From positions 434,001-498,000 of the forward strand of contig NZ_CP009428.1 of NCBI RefSeq assembly GCF_000758725.1: 64,000 nucleotides of DNA, in the 5' to 3' direction. Numbering within the stretch: position 1 is the stretch's first letter; the number at the start of each line of letters is the position of its first letter. The notes under the pieces are model-generated. The model saw only the letters and a list, made by a program, of their open reading frames with translations, was not told the DNA's origin and made no database searches. This stretch comes from Paenibacillus odorifer. Lineage in GTDB: Bacteria; Bacillota; Bacilli; Paenibacillales; Paenibacillaceae. A program made the translations under genes and the position numbers. Below are positions 8,929-17,413 of the stretch, piece after piece.

Positions 8929-9105
8929 ATGCAAATATTTCTGATTCGTCATGGTGATCCGGACTATTCCATAGATAATCTAACGGAATTCGGGCATCAG
9001 GAAGCAGCAGCGGCATTGGGAAAACGCATGGCATCTATCGGTCTGGTTGAATTATATGCTTCACCATTGGGGTATGAACTATCGCCCAAGGGGATTAATG
9101 GGTAA
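8929..9105 (+). pseudogene. Truncated histidine-phosphatase (phosphoglycerate-mutase-like) remnant
   Basis: A GGGGAGAAGGG ribosome site precedes an ATG that opens MQIFLIRHGDPDY, the RHG catalytic start of the histidine phosphatase superfamily. The match runs to YASPLG, where an intact enzyme would continue with an RAxxTA motif and about 130 more residues. Here the frame continues with unrelated residues and stops after 58 codons. A deletion has probably removed the 3' part. It directly follows the response regulator. Confidence 0.75.
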
Positions 9106-9157
9106 TCATGTTTAAGGTGACTGATTAAGAGCGAGCTAGGATATTGTCTATGAAGTG

Positions 9158-9190
9158 AAAGGCCATCCCGCAGAGGATGGCCTTTTTTTT
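9158..9190 (+). terminator. Intrinsic terminator of the ABC/two-component operon
   Basis: AAAGGCCATCC (9158-9168) pairs with GGATGGCCTTT, followed by a run of eight T residues. From here to 9637 no gene is visible; the gap holds a dispersed repeat (9343-9477). Confidence 0.9.
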
Positions 9191-9342
9191 AAATACAACA
9201 AGAACGTATAAGTTCGGCACGATACATTACCTTCTATTTCTCGCATAAGCGCTTACCGTTCTTTAGGGACATCGAAGGCATTTTTGCTTGCATATAAGAA
9301 TCGTGCCCCTTGCCCAGTTCCTGATTTCCACTTGCTATTGTA

Positions 9343-9477
9343 CTAACGGACTTAGATGCAGCTATTTGTACATTTTAAGCCTTTTGGAGGAAGTTGTGGA
9401 CTCGAGAGATCTTATTTTCCATAAATGGAGGGAATATCGTGCTATTTTAGTGATATAAAGTCTCTGAAGTCCGTTAG
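9343..9477. repeat. Dispersed intergenic element with CTAACGGAC termini, copy 1
   Basis: Flanked by a perfect 9-bp inverted repeat, CTAACGGAC (9343-9351) and GTCCGTTAG (9469-9477), 135 bp apart. The left end continues with a GCAGCTATT stretch that resembles elements at 25129 and 50246. No coding capacity. The family looks like a non-autonomous repeat; its mobility is unproven. Confidence 0.55.
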
Positions 9478-9637
9478 CATCCCAGAACAGCGAAATAGTT
9501 ACGAATAAGGGCTGTGGTGTCCGAACGCAATTCTGAATTCTGCTCGCAATAAAGCTACATTGGCAGATAGCAGCAGCTTTTCATGAAATGGTCGACTCAT
9601 TTTAGTTTTGAGCCTACTCTATCTGAAATTCCACTCT

Positions 9638-10156
9638 TCACCGTGGATTTAATTTCACCTGTGAACCTTTGCCGCCTGTCTGTATGCCCGTTTCCTTCGT
9701 TCCAACGTCCTTCAAGTCAGTCACTAGTCGCTCCAATACGGCCTTGGAGGCAGCCGCTTCTTTGGCGCCGGATGCCTTCACGACTAATTGCACCGGCTTG
9801 CCGGAGCGGAGATGCTTATCAGCCTGACGGAGCTTAGTATCGTAGTCGTGCTCTTCAATATGAGCAGTAAAGCGGAGTTCTTTGACCTTCTCCTTGCTGC
9901 CGCCCTTTGCAGCTGAACCCCCACTGGCCTTGCGTGCTGAGGCTGCTTCTTTCTGCGCGGCCGCTTTTGCTTTGCCTTTTGCAGTTAGGCTGCAGGGCGG
10001 TGGGCTGCTCATTAGCGAGGTGCATACCAGATCAGCACCTGCTGATCTGGCCATGGCCAGCGCCTCTTCCCGGGAGACGATACCCAGCTTCTCACCCCTA
10101 AGTCCTGTAAGGACTACTTCGGATGCTCTGATTTGTTCATTGATTAATACTGCCAC
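9638..10156 (-). CDS. Divergent translation initiation factor IF-3 paralogue
   Basis: 172-aa protein with the two-domain IF-3 plan. The N-terminal domain starts LINEQIRASEVVLTG and includes KLGIVSREEALAMAR. A Lys/Ala-rich linker follows (about residues 70-105), then a C-terminal domain containing VKELRFTAHIEEHDYDTKL. The usual PPVCRIMDYGK stretch is replaced by SPPPCSLTAKGK, so the DYGK signature is lost. Housekeeping infC sits with rpmI and rplT; neither is here. The GTG start at 10156 follows GGGGAGG; an upstream ATG would extend the protein into the LysR gene and was rejected. Likely a second, specialised IF-3-like factor. Confidence 0.78.
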   Translation of the reverse strand: MAVLINEQIRASEVVLTGLRGEKLGIVSREEALAMARSAGADLVCTSLMSSPPPCSLTAKGKAKAAAQKEAASARKASGGSAAKGGSKEKVKELRFTAHIEEHDYDTKLRQADKHLRSGKPVQLVVKASGAKEAAASKAVLERLVTDLKDVGTKETGIQTGGKGSQVKLNPR

Positions 10157-10217
10157 TTCTATGAATCCTCCCCTGATAACGATGATAAAGCTATCATATA
10201 TGGAACTAGCTTGAGGT

Positions 10218-11123
10218 TCAAATGTGGAGCGTAGGATTAGCGTTACTAATCCTCTCAATTTCTTCTTTTATGATTTTTAGGATTAGTTTTTTAGATGATG
10301 TTGCTAGATATTCTCGGTTGCGCCGCTGCAATATACCTACTTGTATGAACGGTTCGCTTAGTGCAACATCTATTTTTACGATATCTGTCATTAAAGCTGT
10401 CGAATCAAGCACTACCCCTACCCCAGGGTTCTTTCTTACAAAATGAGGAATAGCAGAAATTTGGCTTATGGTGGATAAAGTGGGCTTTGATTCGAATCTC
10501 GAAAATTGCTTAGCTAACCGAAGGTAATATAAGCAAGTGCGCCCTCCAGCTATAATTGGATATTCAAGAATTTCTCGAAATGAAATATCGTCTCGTCCGC
10601 TTAAAGGATGATTTTCATCTACTATAAAAGCGATTTTCTCGTGATAGAGCGGTTCGAAATAAAAGAAAGACAGGTCGGACGGCTCACCGCAGATGGCGAA
10701 ATCCAGCTCACTTTGGAGGACAAGCTGTGAGAGGGAATCAGTGTTACCCTGAATGAAGTTACATGCCATCTTTGGTTTTTGCTCCTGAAACTTTCGCAAG
10801 GCGTTCGGTAGGACGGATTCCATCATGGATTCAATGCCTCCGATATGAAGTGTGCCAATTTCGTCATGCTGTAAAGCCTTGGTGAGTTCTGATACATAGT
10901 TCCAATGTTGAATAAGGTTATCGATTTCCCCTGCAAAAACTTGCCCAGCACTTGTCAGTTCTACTTCCCAGCCTCTGTGAAAGAGTTGTATGCCCAGTTC
11001 TTTTTCAAGTCGTTGAATTTGGTTGGTAATGGTAGACTGCGCATAATTCAACTTCTCGGCAGCGCGTGAGAAAGTGCCTTCTTGAAGAATGGTCTTAAAA
11101 GCCATCAGTTCTTTTAGATCCAT
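10218..11123 (-). CDS. LysR-family transcriptional regulator
   Basis: 301 aa. The N-terminal winged helix reads FKTILQEGTFSRAAEKLNYAQSTITNQIQRLEKELG, and a periplasmic-binding-protein-like effector domain fills residues 90-295. It is divergent from the tautomerase gene at 11234. A large inverted repeat between them (11143-11178) is its probable binding site, so it most likely controls the tautomerase/carboxymuconolactone-decarboxylase pair and itself. The ligand is unknown. Confidence 0.92.
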   Translation of the reverse strand: MDLKELMAFKTILQEGTFSRAAEKLNYAQSTITNQIQRLEKELGIQLFHRGWEVELTSAGQVFAGEIDNLIQHWNYVSELTKALQHDEIGTLHIGGIESMMESVLPNALRKFQEQKPKMACNFIQGNTDSLSQLVLQSELDFAICGEPSDLSFFYFEPLYHEKIAFIVDENHPLSGRDDISFREILEYPIIAGGRTCLYYLRLAKQFSRFESKPTLSTISQISAIPHFVRKNPGVGVVLDSTALMTDIVKIDVALSEPFIQVGILQRRNREYLATSSKKLILKIIKEEIERISNANPTLHI

Positions 11124-11142
11124 CGATTGTCACCTCTATCGG

Positions 11143-11178
11143 TATAATTGATTAAGATTATTATCTTATTCAATTATA
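11143..11178. promoter_or_regulatory. Long inverted repeat, probable LysR operator
   Basis: Two 16-bp arms, TATAATTGATTAAGAT (11143-11158) and ATCTTATTCAATTATA (11163-11178), match at 15 of 16 positions around a 4-bp centre. It lies between the divergent LysR and tautomerase genes, as expected for a LysR dimer or tetramer site. Confidence 0.7.
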
Positions 11179-11233
11179 TAAATCAAAATACTGAGAGTAC
11201 AATAAAAGAATTCCAAAGAAGGAGTGAATTAAA

Positions 11234-11638
11234 ATGCCTTTCATTAGAGTCAGTTATCTGGAGCAACAATACGACATTCATCAGCTAGAAGGAATATGCA
11301 GAGCGATTATGAGCGCGTTAATTCAGCATTTCCATGTACCGGAGGATGATATGTTTCAGGTTTTTCATGCGCATAAAGCGGGGGAATATTTTTATAGTAA
11401 AGATTATTTAAATATTGAACGAAGCGACGGACTGATATATATCCAAGTTACGCTAAAATCCGGAAGATCAACGGAACAGAAGAAAAGCTTTTACGCGAGG
11501 CTAGCCGAGGAATTATCGATGACGCTAAACATCAGAAAAGAAGATATATTCATTGTGCTCGTCGATACGGAATTCGAAGATTGGTCGTTTGGTAACGGTG
11601 TTGCTCAAATGCTACAACCTCCGGTTAGGGAGGCGTAA
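11234..11638 (+). CDS. Tautomerase-superfamily protein (YusQ-like)
   Basis: 134 aa beginning MPFIRVSYLE. After removal of Met the Pro becomes the N-terminal catalytic base typical of 4-oxalocrotonate tautomerases and relatives. At about 130 residues it belongs to the longer, fused-type tautomerases rather than the 60-residue 4-OT form. GAAGGAG sits upstream of the ATG. It overlaps almost directly with the downstream carboxymuconolactone-decarboxylase-like gene (1 bp between stop and start), implying a two-gene operon under the divergent LysR. Confidence 0.85.
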   Translation: MPFIRVSYLEQQYDIHQLEGICRAIMSALIQHFHVPEDDMFQVFHAHKAGEYFYSKDYLNIERSDGLIYIQVTLKSGRSTEQKKSFYARLAEELSMTLNIRKEDIFIVLVDTEFEDWSFGNGVAQMLQPPVREA

Positions 11639-11639
11639 T

Positions 11640-11969
11640 ATGGCGCATCAGAAAATCGCCACAAATGTACGGGAATCGTTAGGCGAGTTCGCTCCGGCAT
11701 TCGTCGAATACTCGGAAAATGTGTTGTTTGGGGACTTATGGAGACGTGAGCAATTATCACTTCGGGATCGTAGCATGATTACGATTTCTGCCTTGGTGAT
11801 GGGGGGCATGACGGAACAACTCCCCTATCATCTGCGCTTGGCTTTAGAGAACGGCTTACAACTTGAAGAAATCGTGGAGGCTATCACCCACCTTTCTTTT
11901 TATGTAGGTTGGCCGCGAGCCTCTTCAGCTCTAGAGGTTGCAAAGGATGTAATAGGAAAAAATAAATAA
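11640..11969 (+). CDS. Carboxymuconolactone decarboxylase-family protein (AhpD-like fold)
   Basis: 109-aa helical protein with the family core WRREQLSLRDRSMITISALV, then PYHLRLALENG and EAITHLSFYVGWP. The CxxC pair of the AhpD peroxidases is absent, so it is closer to gamma-carboxymuconolactone decarboxylase proteins. AGGGAGG within the end of the tautomerase gene drives the ATG at 11640. Its partner and the LysR regulator suggest an inducible aromatic or reactive-electrophile detoxification function, but the substrate is unknown. Confidence 0.87.
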   Translation: MAHQKIATNVRESLGEFAPAFVEYSENVLFGDLWRREQLSLRDRSMITISALVMGGMTEQLPYHLRLALENGLQLEEIVEAITHLSFYVGWPRASSALEVAKDVIGKNK

Positions 11970-12054
11970 CGTCTAACTTTTCAATCCCATCCGTAACCTT
12001 TAGGAACTTCATTGGCACTTGTATATAATACGGAAGAAGGGAGCGGGGGAGAAA

Positions 12055-13629
12055 ATGCTTCAGTATATCGAAGAGGCTAAACAAGGAGACCGACAAGCTT
12101 TTGAACAGATTGTTAGGCACTTTACACCGATGGCCAATGCAGTTGCGTTCGAAAAGCTGCGTGACTATCAATTAGCGGAAGATGCTGTGCAGGAAGCTTT
12201 CACAGAAGCCTTTTTGCATTTGAATAAATTACGAGCAGTAGAGGCATTCCCGGGCTGGTTTAAAGCTATTGTGGTGCGGCAATGTTATCGCATCTTGCGA
12301 AGAAAGCAGCATCCTGCATTACCCTACGATGAAGCTGCGCAAGCGACAGAATCTTCATTTTCTATAGCAGATATTATTGAGAAAAAGGAAACCCAGCGGC
12401 TGGTTCACGAGTCTATAGCTGCATTAACGTCCAATATGCGAATTGCTGTTCAATTATATTATTTTCAAGGCTACTCACTACAAGAGATTGCTGACTTTCT
12501 GGGGACTTCGGTTTCGATATTGAAGAAGCGACTTTTTGATGCCCGCCGCAAACTGAAAGGTGCATTGCCTGTGGCAGATGTTCTTTCCGTATTCAACCAT
12601 TTGTACGAAGGGGGAAAAGATGTGCTTCACATTGTAAATGGAGTTGTAGTGGGAGAGAAGTTGCGGCAAGGAATCGTTAAAGGTGATGTACTGGTGTGGA
12701 GAGAGGTATATTCGCATGGGCCCGTATTTTTGGATCCTGCCGATGGAGATAACCGTGCAGTTCGAGCGCAATATTTGGAACAAACGATGGGAATTCCGCA
12801 GAGGGAATTTATTGAAAATAGTGAGAGGCAAGAGAAGATTTTAGCTGATTTTCATAAATATGAAGAAGTGGTGTTATGGTTCGAGCATGATCTTTTCGAT
12901 CAGACGATGCTCAGTTATTTACTCCATTGGTTCTCGAAGCAGAAAATGTTAACCACCAAGCTAAGCTTACTATGCATTGGAGAGTATCCGGGAATAAAGT
13001 TATTTCGAGGACTTGGACAACTTTCTATAGAGCAGATGGAAACATTATCAGGCACATGGAAGCTAATCGGAGCCAAAGAACTAGAAGCAGGTCAAGCACT
13101 CTGGGAAGCCTATGTATCACCGAATCCAGAATTGCTGTCACAACGATTAACTACAGATACGTCGGCTTTACCCTTTGCACATGACGCCTTCCGGGCGCAT
13201 TTATCACGCTTTCCTTCTACTACAAACGGACTTGGCATCGTAGAACAAATCACGCTGGAGATGATCCATGAGGGAATAAAATCACCCTATGAGCTGTTCA
13301 AAAATGTGGGTGATCAGCTTCATATCTTAGGAATGGGCGACTTGCAATATTGGCATATCCTAAGAAAGCTGGTACAAGGCCCGTACCCTTTGCTACAAAC
13401 CCATGGATGCAATGAGTTCCCTGTTTATAACGATTCAGTAATACAATTTAAAGTCTGTGAGCTTGTATTAACAGAGCTAGGTAAGAGTGTAATAGCTGGA
13501 AACGAAGACTGGGTGCAGAAGAATGACAGCGATGAGTGGTTTGGAGGTGTACATCTGCAAGGATTGACTCCGCGCTGGCGGTGGAATCCGTTGGTCGGTG
13601 CGCTTCAGGATAGAAGTGCCGAGGCGTAA
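12055..13629 (+). CDS. ECF-type sigma factor fused to a DUF1835/DUF3658-like domain
   Basis: 524 aa in two parts. Residues 1-170 are an extracytoplasmic-function sigma factor. Region 2 contains YQLAEDAVQEAFTEAF and FPGWFKAIVVRQCYR; region 4 contains YYFQGYSLQEIADFLG followed by a recognition helix ending KKRLFDARRKL. From about residue 190 (VLHIVNG) the protein continues as a DUF1835-type domain: GDVLVWREVYSHGPV, VVLWFEHDLFDQ, and a WRWNP ending typical of the DUF3658 tail. GGGGGAG precedes the ATG at 12055. No anti-sigma gene adjoins it, so the long C-terminal half may itself sense the signal or restrain the sigma part. Confidence 0.88.
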   Translation: MLQYIEEAKQGDRQAFEQIVRHFTPMANAVAFEKLRDYQLAEDAVQEAFTEAFLHLNKLRAVEAFPGWFKAIVVRQCYRILRRKQHPALPYDEAAQATESSFSIADIIEKKETQRLVHESIAALTSNMRIAVQLYYFQGYSLQEIADFLGTSVSILKKRLFDARRKLKGALPVADVLSVFNHLYEGGKDVLHIVNGVVVGEKLRQGIVKGDVLVWREVYSHGPVFLDPADGDNRAVRAQYLEQTMGIPQREFIENSERQEKILADFHKYEEVVLWFEHDLFDQTMLSYLLHWFSKQKMLTTKLSLLCIGEYPGIKLFRGLGQLSIEQMETLSGTWKLIGAKELEAGQALWEAYVSPNPELLSQRLTTDTSALPFAHDAFRAHLSRFPSTTNGLGIVEQITLEMIHEGIKSPYELFKNVGDQLHILGMGDLQYWHILRKLVQGPYPLLQTHGCNEFPVYNDSVIQFKVCELVLTELGKSVIAGNEDWVQKNDSDEWFGGVHLQGLTPRWRWNPLVGALQDRSAEA

Positions 13630-13671
13630 TTTATTAATCTAAATGTTTGCTACACAAGGCATATTGAGCAT

Positions 13672-13729
13672 AAAAAGACTTCCACTAACTTGGAGATACT
13701 CAAGCGCTCCAGAGGGGGAAGTCTTTTTG
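13672..13729 (+). terminator. Intrinsic terminator after the sigma-fusion gene
   Basis: AAAAAGACTTCC (13672-13683) pairs with GGAAGTCTTTTT (13717-13728), with a smaller TTGGAG/CTCC stem inside the loop. Confidence 0.85.
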
Positions 13730-13895
13730 TGTTGTATCCATATATTATATGAATAGTAAATATAGTATATATCATCTATTTAAAGGGTGATTGATCTTTG
13801 TTGGAGAATATTATCTATAGAATAAATAGTGAAAGTATTCACTTGTTGATGTAAAGGGAGGAATATTCGTTACACGATAGGAGGATGATGTATCA

Positions 13896-16286
13896 ATGTC
13901 CATACAGAATAAAACAGTAATGATAAGAATTGCAAAAGCGAATTTAAAAGCGGAAAAAACCAAAAATTATTTTGTAGGGAGTGTAATGGCTTTAGCTGCA
14001 TTTTTATTAACTGTTGTAATGACCTTTGGTTATAATTCTTTTACTAACCTACAAAATGAGTCGAATTTCCAAGCTTTATTCTATAACCTCAATAACAATG
14101 AAATCTCACGATTGAAAGAAATAGAGGAAATTAATAAAATCGGACTCTATAAGGAAATAGGCAGAGAGAAAAAAGAAGAACGTTTATTGTCCATTCTCTA
14201 CACGGATCCAGCCATGATGGATTTATCAAATGCCAATATCGTTCTGGGGAAATTTCCTACAAAAGAAAATGAAATTGCAATAGAAAAAGACTTTCAGTTA
14301 TCCGATGATCGAAGCCTGGGGCTTGGCGATTCTATTTCTTTGCAATTTAGAAACAATGCCAGCAAAGAATTTCAAACCAGCCAATTTGTGATTACTGGAA
14401 TTCTGCAAACAACCGCATCAGGTAACGAGAATCGAATCGGTTACAATGCTCTGGTATCAAGCGCGTTCGTTGAGGCGGATCCGTTTCTTTCCAAAGAAGA
14501 TTACTCCGCGGCAATTAGCATCAACAATAGCAGCAGTTATTCCAACGAGGAACTGAAGTCAAAAATCAAAGAAATAGGGCAGCGAATGGGTATCCCTGAG
14601 AGAAATATTCAGATCAATAATGTGAATGTGGATAGTAATAATCTGTCAGGAAGCACTGTGATAACCATCCTGTCTATCATGCTGATTATCGTACTGGCTT
14701 GTTGGCTTGTCATCTACAATATCTTTTATATTTCAATTACTAAGCGAATTAAACAATACGGACAACTTAGAGCAATCGGTGCAACAAAAAAGCAGATAAA
14801 ACAGCTTGTTCTATATGAAGGGAAAAATCTTTCAAGAAAATATATCCCTATTGGAGTTATCTTTGGATGTTTAATGAGCTGGATTTTAAGTGGCTTTCAC
14901 TGGAATGCAGCTCCAAGTTTTTCACTTGCTTTTTTAGCAGGTTTGCTCACCAAAGTAACAGTTAGAGCTTCATTAAACGCACCATCTAAATTCGCATCAA
15001 GAATCTCCCCTATAACAGCGATTAGACATGTAGATGCCGATGTTAATACAAAAAAGGAGAAAAGAAACTCTAAAAGACTAACACCATTTTCTTTAGCTGC
15101 ATTGAACTTATCAAGAAGCAGGAAAAAGACGGTGTTAACTTTGCTGTCTCTTTTTTTAAGCGGAACGCTATTTGTTTCCTTGGGGACATTGTTAAACTCG
15201 GTCGACCCAATCTCAAAAGCAGAGAAATATTTTCCAAATCATGGTCAGTTTGATATTCAAATTAATAATGATTTGTATTCTGAAACAACCTCATTAAGTG
15301 ATCTTCAGACGGAAGGGCAACTATCTACTTCTTTAAAAAATAAAATCCTAGCTATAAATGAAGTTGAGGACGTAATCGAACATCAGTATATTGAAGCTGC
15401 TATCGAAGGAATAAAAACGGATGACGGGGCCGCGATAGTCAGTATTGAGAATATCCCTACGTTAAACAACGAAAGATGGAGTAGTCATTTGGCTGAGGGG
15501 AAGATCCCGGATGTTGATTCATCGGATGCATCCTACATTCTCTTGAACAGCGCCAGTAGTGACTTAGATTATTACGGGGCTCATTACGCTGTCGGTGATC
15601 ATATTTCATTCATAATTGCTAATGATCAGGAGAAGGCCAAACATGATTTTGAGATCATTGGAGATATTCCGGATAAGAATTCAGGAACTTCATTTTATCT
15701 TCCACCCAAAGTAATGCAAACTACAGCCCCTTTTAATAGCAATAAGAGCTACGAAGTTATTACTATGGATAAAGCGAATGAAGAGTTAATAAAGAGTGAG
15801 TTAGAGGGTATGATTCTCAATGAGGATACACTCAAATTATTGTCTTTTTCCGAAGTTGTGGAATCCAATAGAATTGCTTTTAGAACTATCACTATTTCAG
15901 TGTATAGTTTTATGGTTTTTATAGCAGTATTCAGTATGATCAATCTCTTGAACACCATAATCACCACTATTTCTGCAAGAAAAGGGGAGCTAGGCCTTAT
16001 GCAAGCCATAGGAATGGGCCGAAAACAATTAATGGCTATGTTAACCTATGAAACAGGATTTTTAGTTGTCGGAAGCTTTACGATGGCTCTTGTTACGGGC
16101 AATCTAATGGGATACATGATAAGTAAGAGTGCGGGGAATATGGGGGGGCTTTCCTACATTCAATACCAATTCCCTTGGAGTGCTATTTTCCTGTATTTCT
16201 TGGTTATTTTACTTGTCCAGACTGGTATGGTTCAGTTTGTTAGACGAACAATATCGAAGCAGAGCATTATAGAGCAATTAAATTAA
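13896..16286 (+). CDS. FtsX-like ABC transporter permease without an adjacent ATPase
   Basis: 796-aa membrane protein with the duplicated FtsX/MacB permease plan: an N-terminal helix (residues 25-45), a large extracellular domain, three helices around 250-350, then a second helix-domain-three-helices set ending near 790. KQYGQLRAIGATKKQIKQLVLYEG and GELGLMQAIGMGRKQLMAM are the paired cytoplasmic coupling segments. TAGGAGG precedes the ATG. Proteins of this class need an ABC ATPase, yet none lies beside it, so it is an orphan that borrows one or a decayed operon. Substrate (peptide, lipid or signal) unknown. Confidence 0.88.
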   Translation: MSIQNKTVMIRIAKANLKAEKTKNYFVGSVMALAAFLLTVVMTFGYNSFTNLQNESNFQALFYNLNNNEISRLKEIEEINKIGLYKEIGREKKEERLLSILYTDPAMMDLSNANIVLGKFPTKENEIAIEKDFQLSDDRSLGLGDSISLQFRNNASKEFQTSQFVITGILQTTASGNENRIGYNALVSSAFVEADPFLSKEDYSAAISINNSSSYSNEELKSKIKEIGQRMGIPERNIQINNVNVDSNNLSGSTVITILSIMLIIVLACWLVIYNIFYISITKRIKQYGQLRAIGATKKQIKQLVLYEGKNLSRKYIPIGVIFGCLMSWILSGFHWNAAPSFSLAFLAGLLTKVTVRASLNAPSKFASRISPITAIRHVDADVNTKKEKRNSKRLTPFSLAALNLSRSRKKTVLTLLSLFLSGTLFVSLGTLLNSVDPISKAEKYFPNHGQFDIQINNDLYSETTSLSDLQTEGQLSTSLKNKILAINEVEDVIEHQYIEAAIEGIKTDDGAAIVSIENIPTLNNERWSSHLAEGKIPDVDSSDASYILLNSASSDLDYYGAHYAVGDHISFIIANDQEKAKHDFEIIGDIPDKNSGTSFYLPPKVMQTTAPFNSNKSYEVITMDKANEELIKSELEGMILNEDTLKLLSFSEVVESNRIAFRTITISVYSFMVFIAVFSMINLLNTIITTISARKGELGLMQAIGMGRKQLMAMLTYETGFLVVGSFTMALVTGNLMGYMISKSAGNMGGLSYIQYQFPWSAIFLYFLVILLVQTGMVQFVRRTISKQSIIEQLN

Positions 16287-16388
16287 CGATGCGGAAAGTT
16301 TAGCTATATTTAATAAATCCCTCGCCTTTATACGGGCCAAACGTGAAAATAAATAGTGAGTAGCAATTAACGTTGAAGGGTGATTTAT

Positions 16389-17366
16389 ATGCTGAAACTA
16401 CCGGTGTATCATTCCGTTATTTCTTCCCATGCCTTAGTACCCGTAATTAATGATCTTTATGAAATCGGGGATGTTTTGGAGTGTAGTTTTTATGAGAACG
16501 GACTTAATGATACCTATTTACTAAAGACCTCTATTGATAAATACATTCTTAGGATCTATAAAGCTCATTGGCGAAATAAACATGAGATTGATTTTGAAGT
16601 GGAGGTATTGAATCACTTAAATAAGAAGAATATCCCTGTATCGGCTCCGGTAATCAGCAGGGATGGTGGTTACCTAATTGAGCTGGAGGCTCCTGAAGGA
16701 ACACGTTACGCAGTACTGTTTACTTTTGCAAAAGGCAATTATTCCGATGAAAAAACTAGCTGTGAATTATACGGTGAACAAGTGGCTAAGATGCATCTGG
16801 CTATGGATGATTTCGAATGTGGGCAGCAAAGATTTACGCTTAATCTGGATCATCTGCTTAAAGAACCGCTTCAATCGATTCGCAAGCCTTTATCCCACAG
16901 GCAAGAGGATATCGATTATCTAGAATCTTTGTCGGAAGTATTGGCAAATAGCATAGCTGAAATCTCATCAGAGCTGGATTGGGGGGCATGTCATGGTGAT
17001 CTTCATGGAGCGAACGTACATTTCTACGAGGATACCCTGACTCATTTCGACTTTGATTGCGGAGGTTTTGGCTGGAGGGCCTATGATGTTTCCGTGTTTT
17101 TGTGGTCAAGGGTTAGAGGGAAAGAACGAGAGCATTTTGACAATGAACAATGGACTGTTTTCCTGGAGTCATACCAAAAGCATAAAGTATTATCTGAGAA
17201 CGATCTAAAGGCAATCCCTATATTTGTTGCTATCCGGGAGATATGGTTGATGGGTCTGCACACAGGGAACGCACAGGTTTGGAGTTGTGGGTGGCAAAAC
17301 GATCATTACTTCAATACTAATCTGCAATTCCTACGTAATTGGTGTGAAGTTCATTCTATCCAATAG
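16389..17366 (+). CDS. Aminoglycoside phosphotransferase/choline-kinase-like enzyme (APH family)
   Basis: 325-aa kinase-fold protein. Brenner's motif CHGDLHGANVHF holds the catalytic Asp and is followed by FDFDCGGFGWRAYDV with the Mg-binding Asp, as in APH and homoserine-kinase-type enzymes. The N-terminal lobe contains NDTYLLKTSIDKYILRIYK with the ATP-binding Lys. GAAGGG supports the ATG at 16389; an upstream GTG overlaps that site. The substrate cannot be assigned: relatives phosphorylate sugars, amino alcohols, protein side chains or antibiotics. It stands alone between the FtsX-type permease and the AraC gene. Confidence 0.82.
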   Translation: MLKLPVYHSVISSHALVPVINDLYEIGDVLECSFYENGLNDTYLLKTSIDKYILRIYKAHWRNKHEIDFEVEVLNHLNKKNIPVSAPVISRDGGYLIELEAPEGTRYAVLFTFAKGNYSDEKTSCELYGEQVAKMHLAMDDFECGQQRFTLNLDHLLKEPLQSIRKPLSHRQEDIDYLESLSEVLANSIAEISSELDWGACHGDLHGANVHFYEDTLTHFDFDCGGFGWRAYDVSVFLWSRVRGKEREHFDNEQWTVFLESYQKHKVLSENDLKAIPIFVAIREIWLMGLHTGNAQVWSCGWQNDHYFNTNLQFLRNWCEVHSIQ

Positions 17367-17413
17367 ACAATACCCAAACAAGAAGCCACTCCATATTTAG
17401 GGGTGGCTTTACT

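Noticed and set aside
9478..9637. Another gene or RNA in the gap after the repeat
   Set aside because: Frames are short and without ribosome sites. The sequence may hold a decayed second repeat copy but I cannot define its ends.
10157..10258. N-terminal extension of the IF-3-like protein
   Set aside because: It would overlap the 3' end of the LysR gene and carries no homology; GGGGAGG places the start at the GTG 10156.
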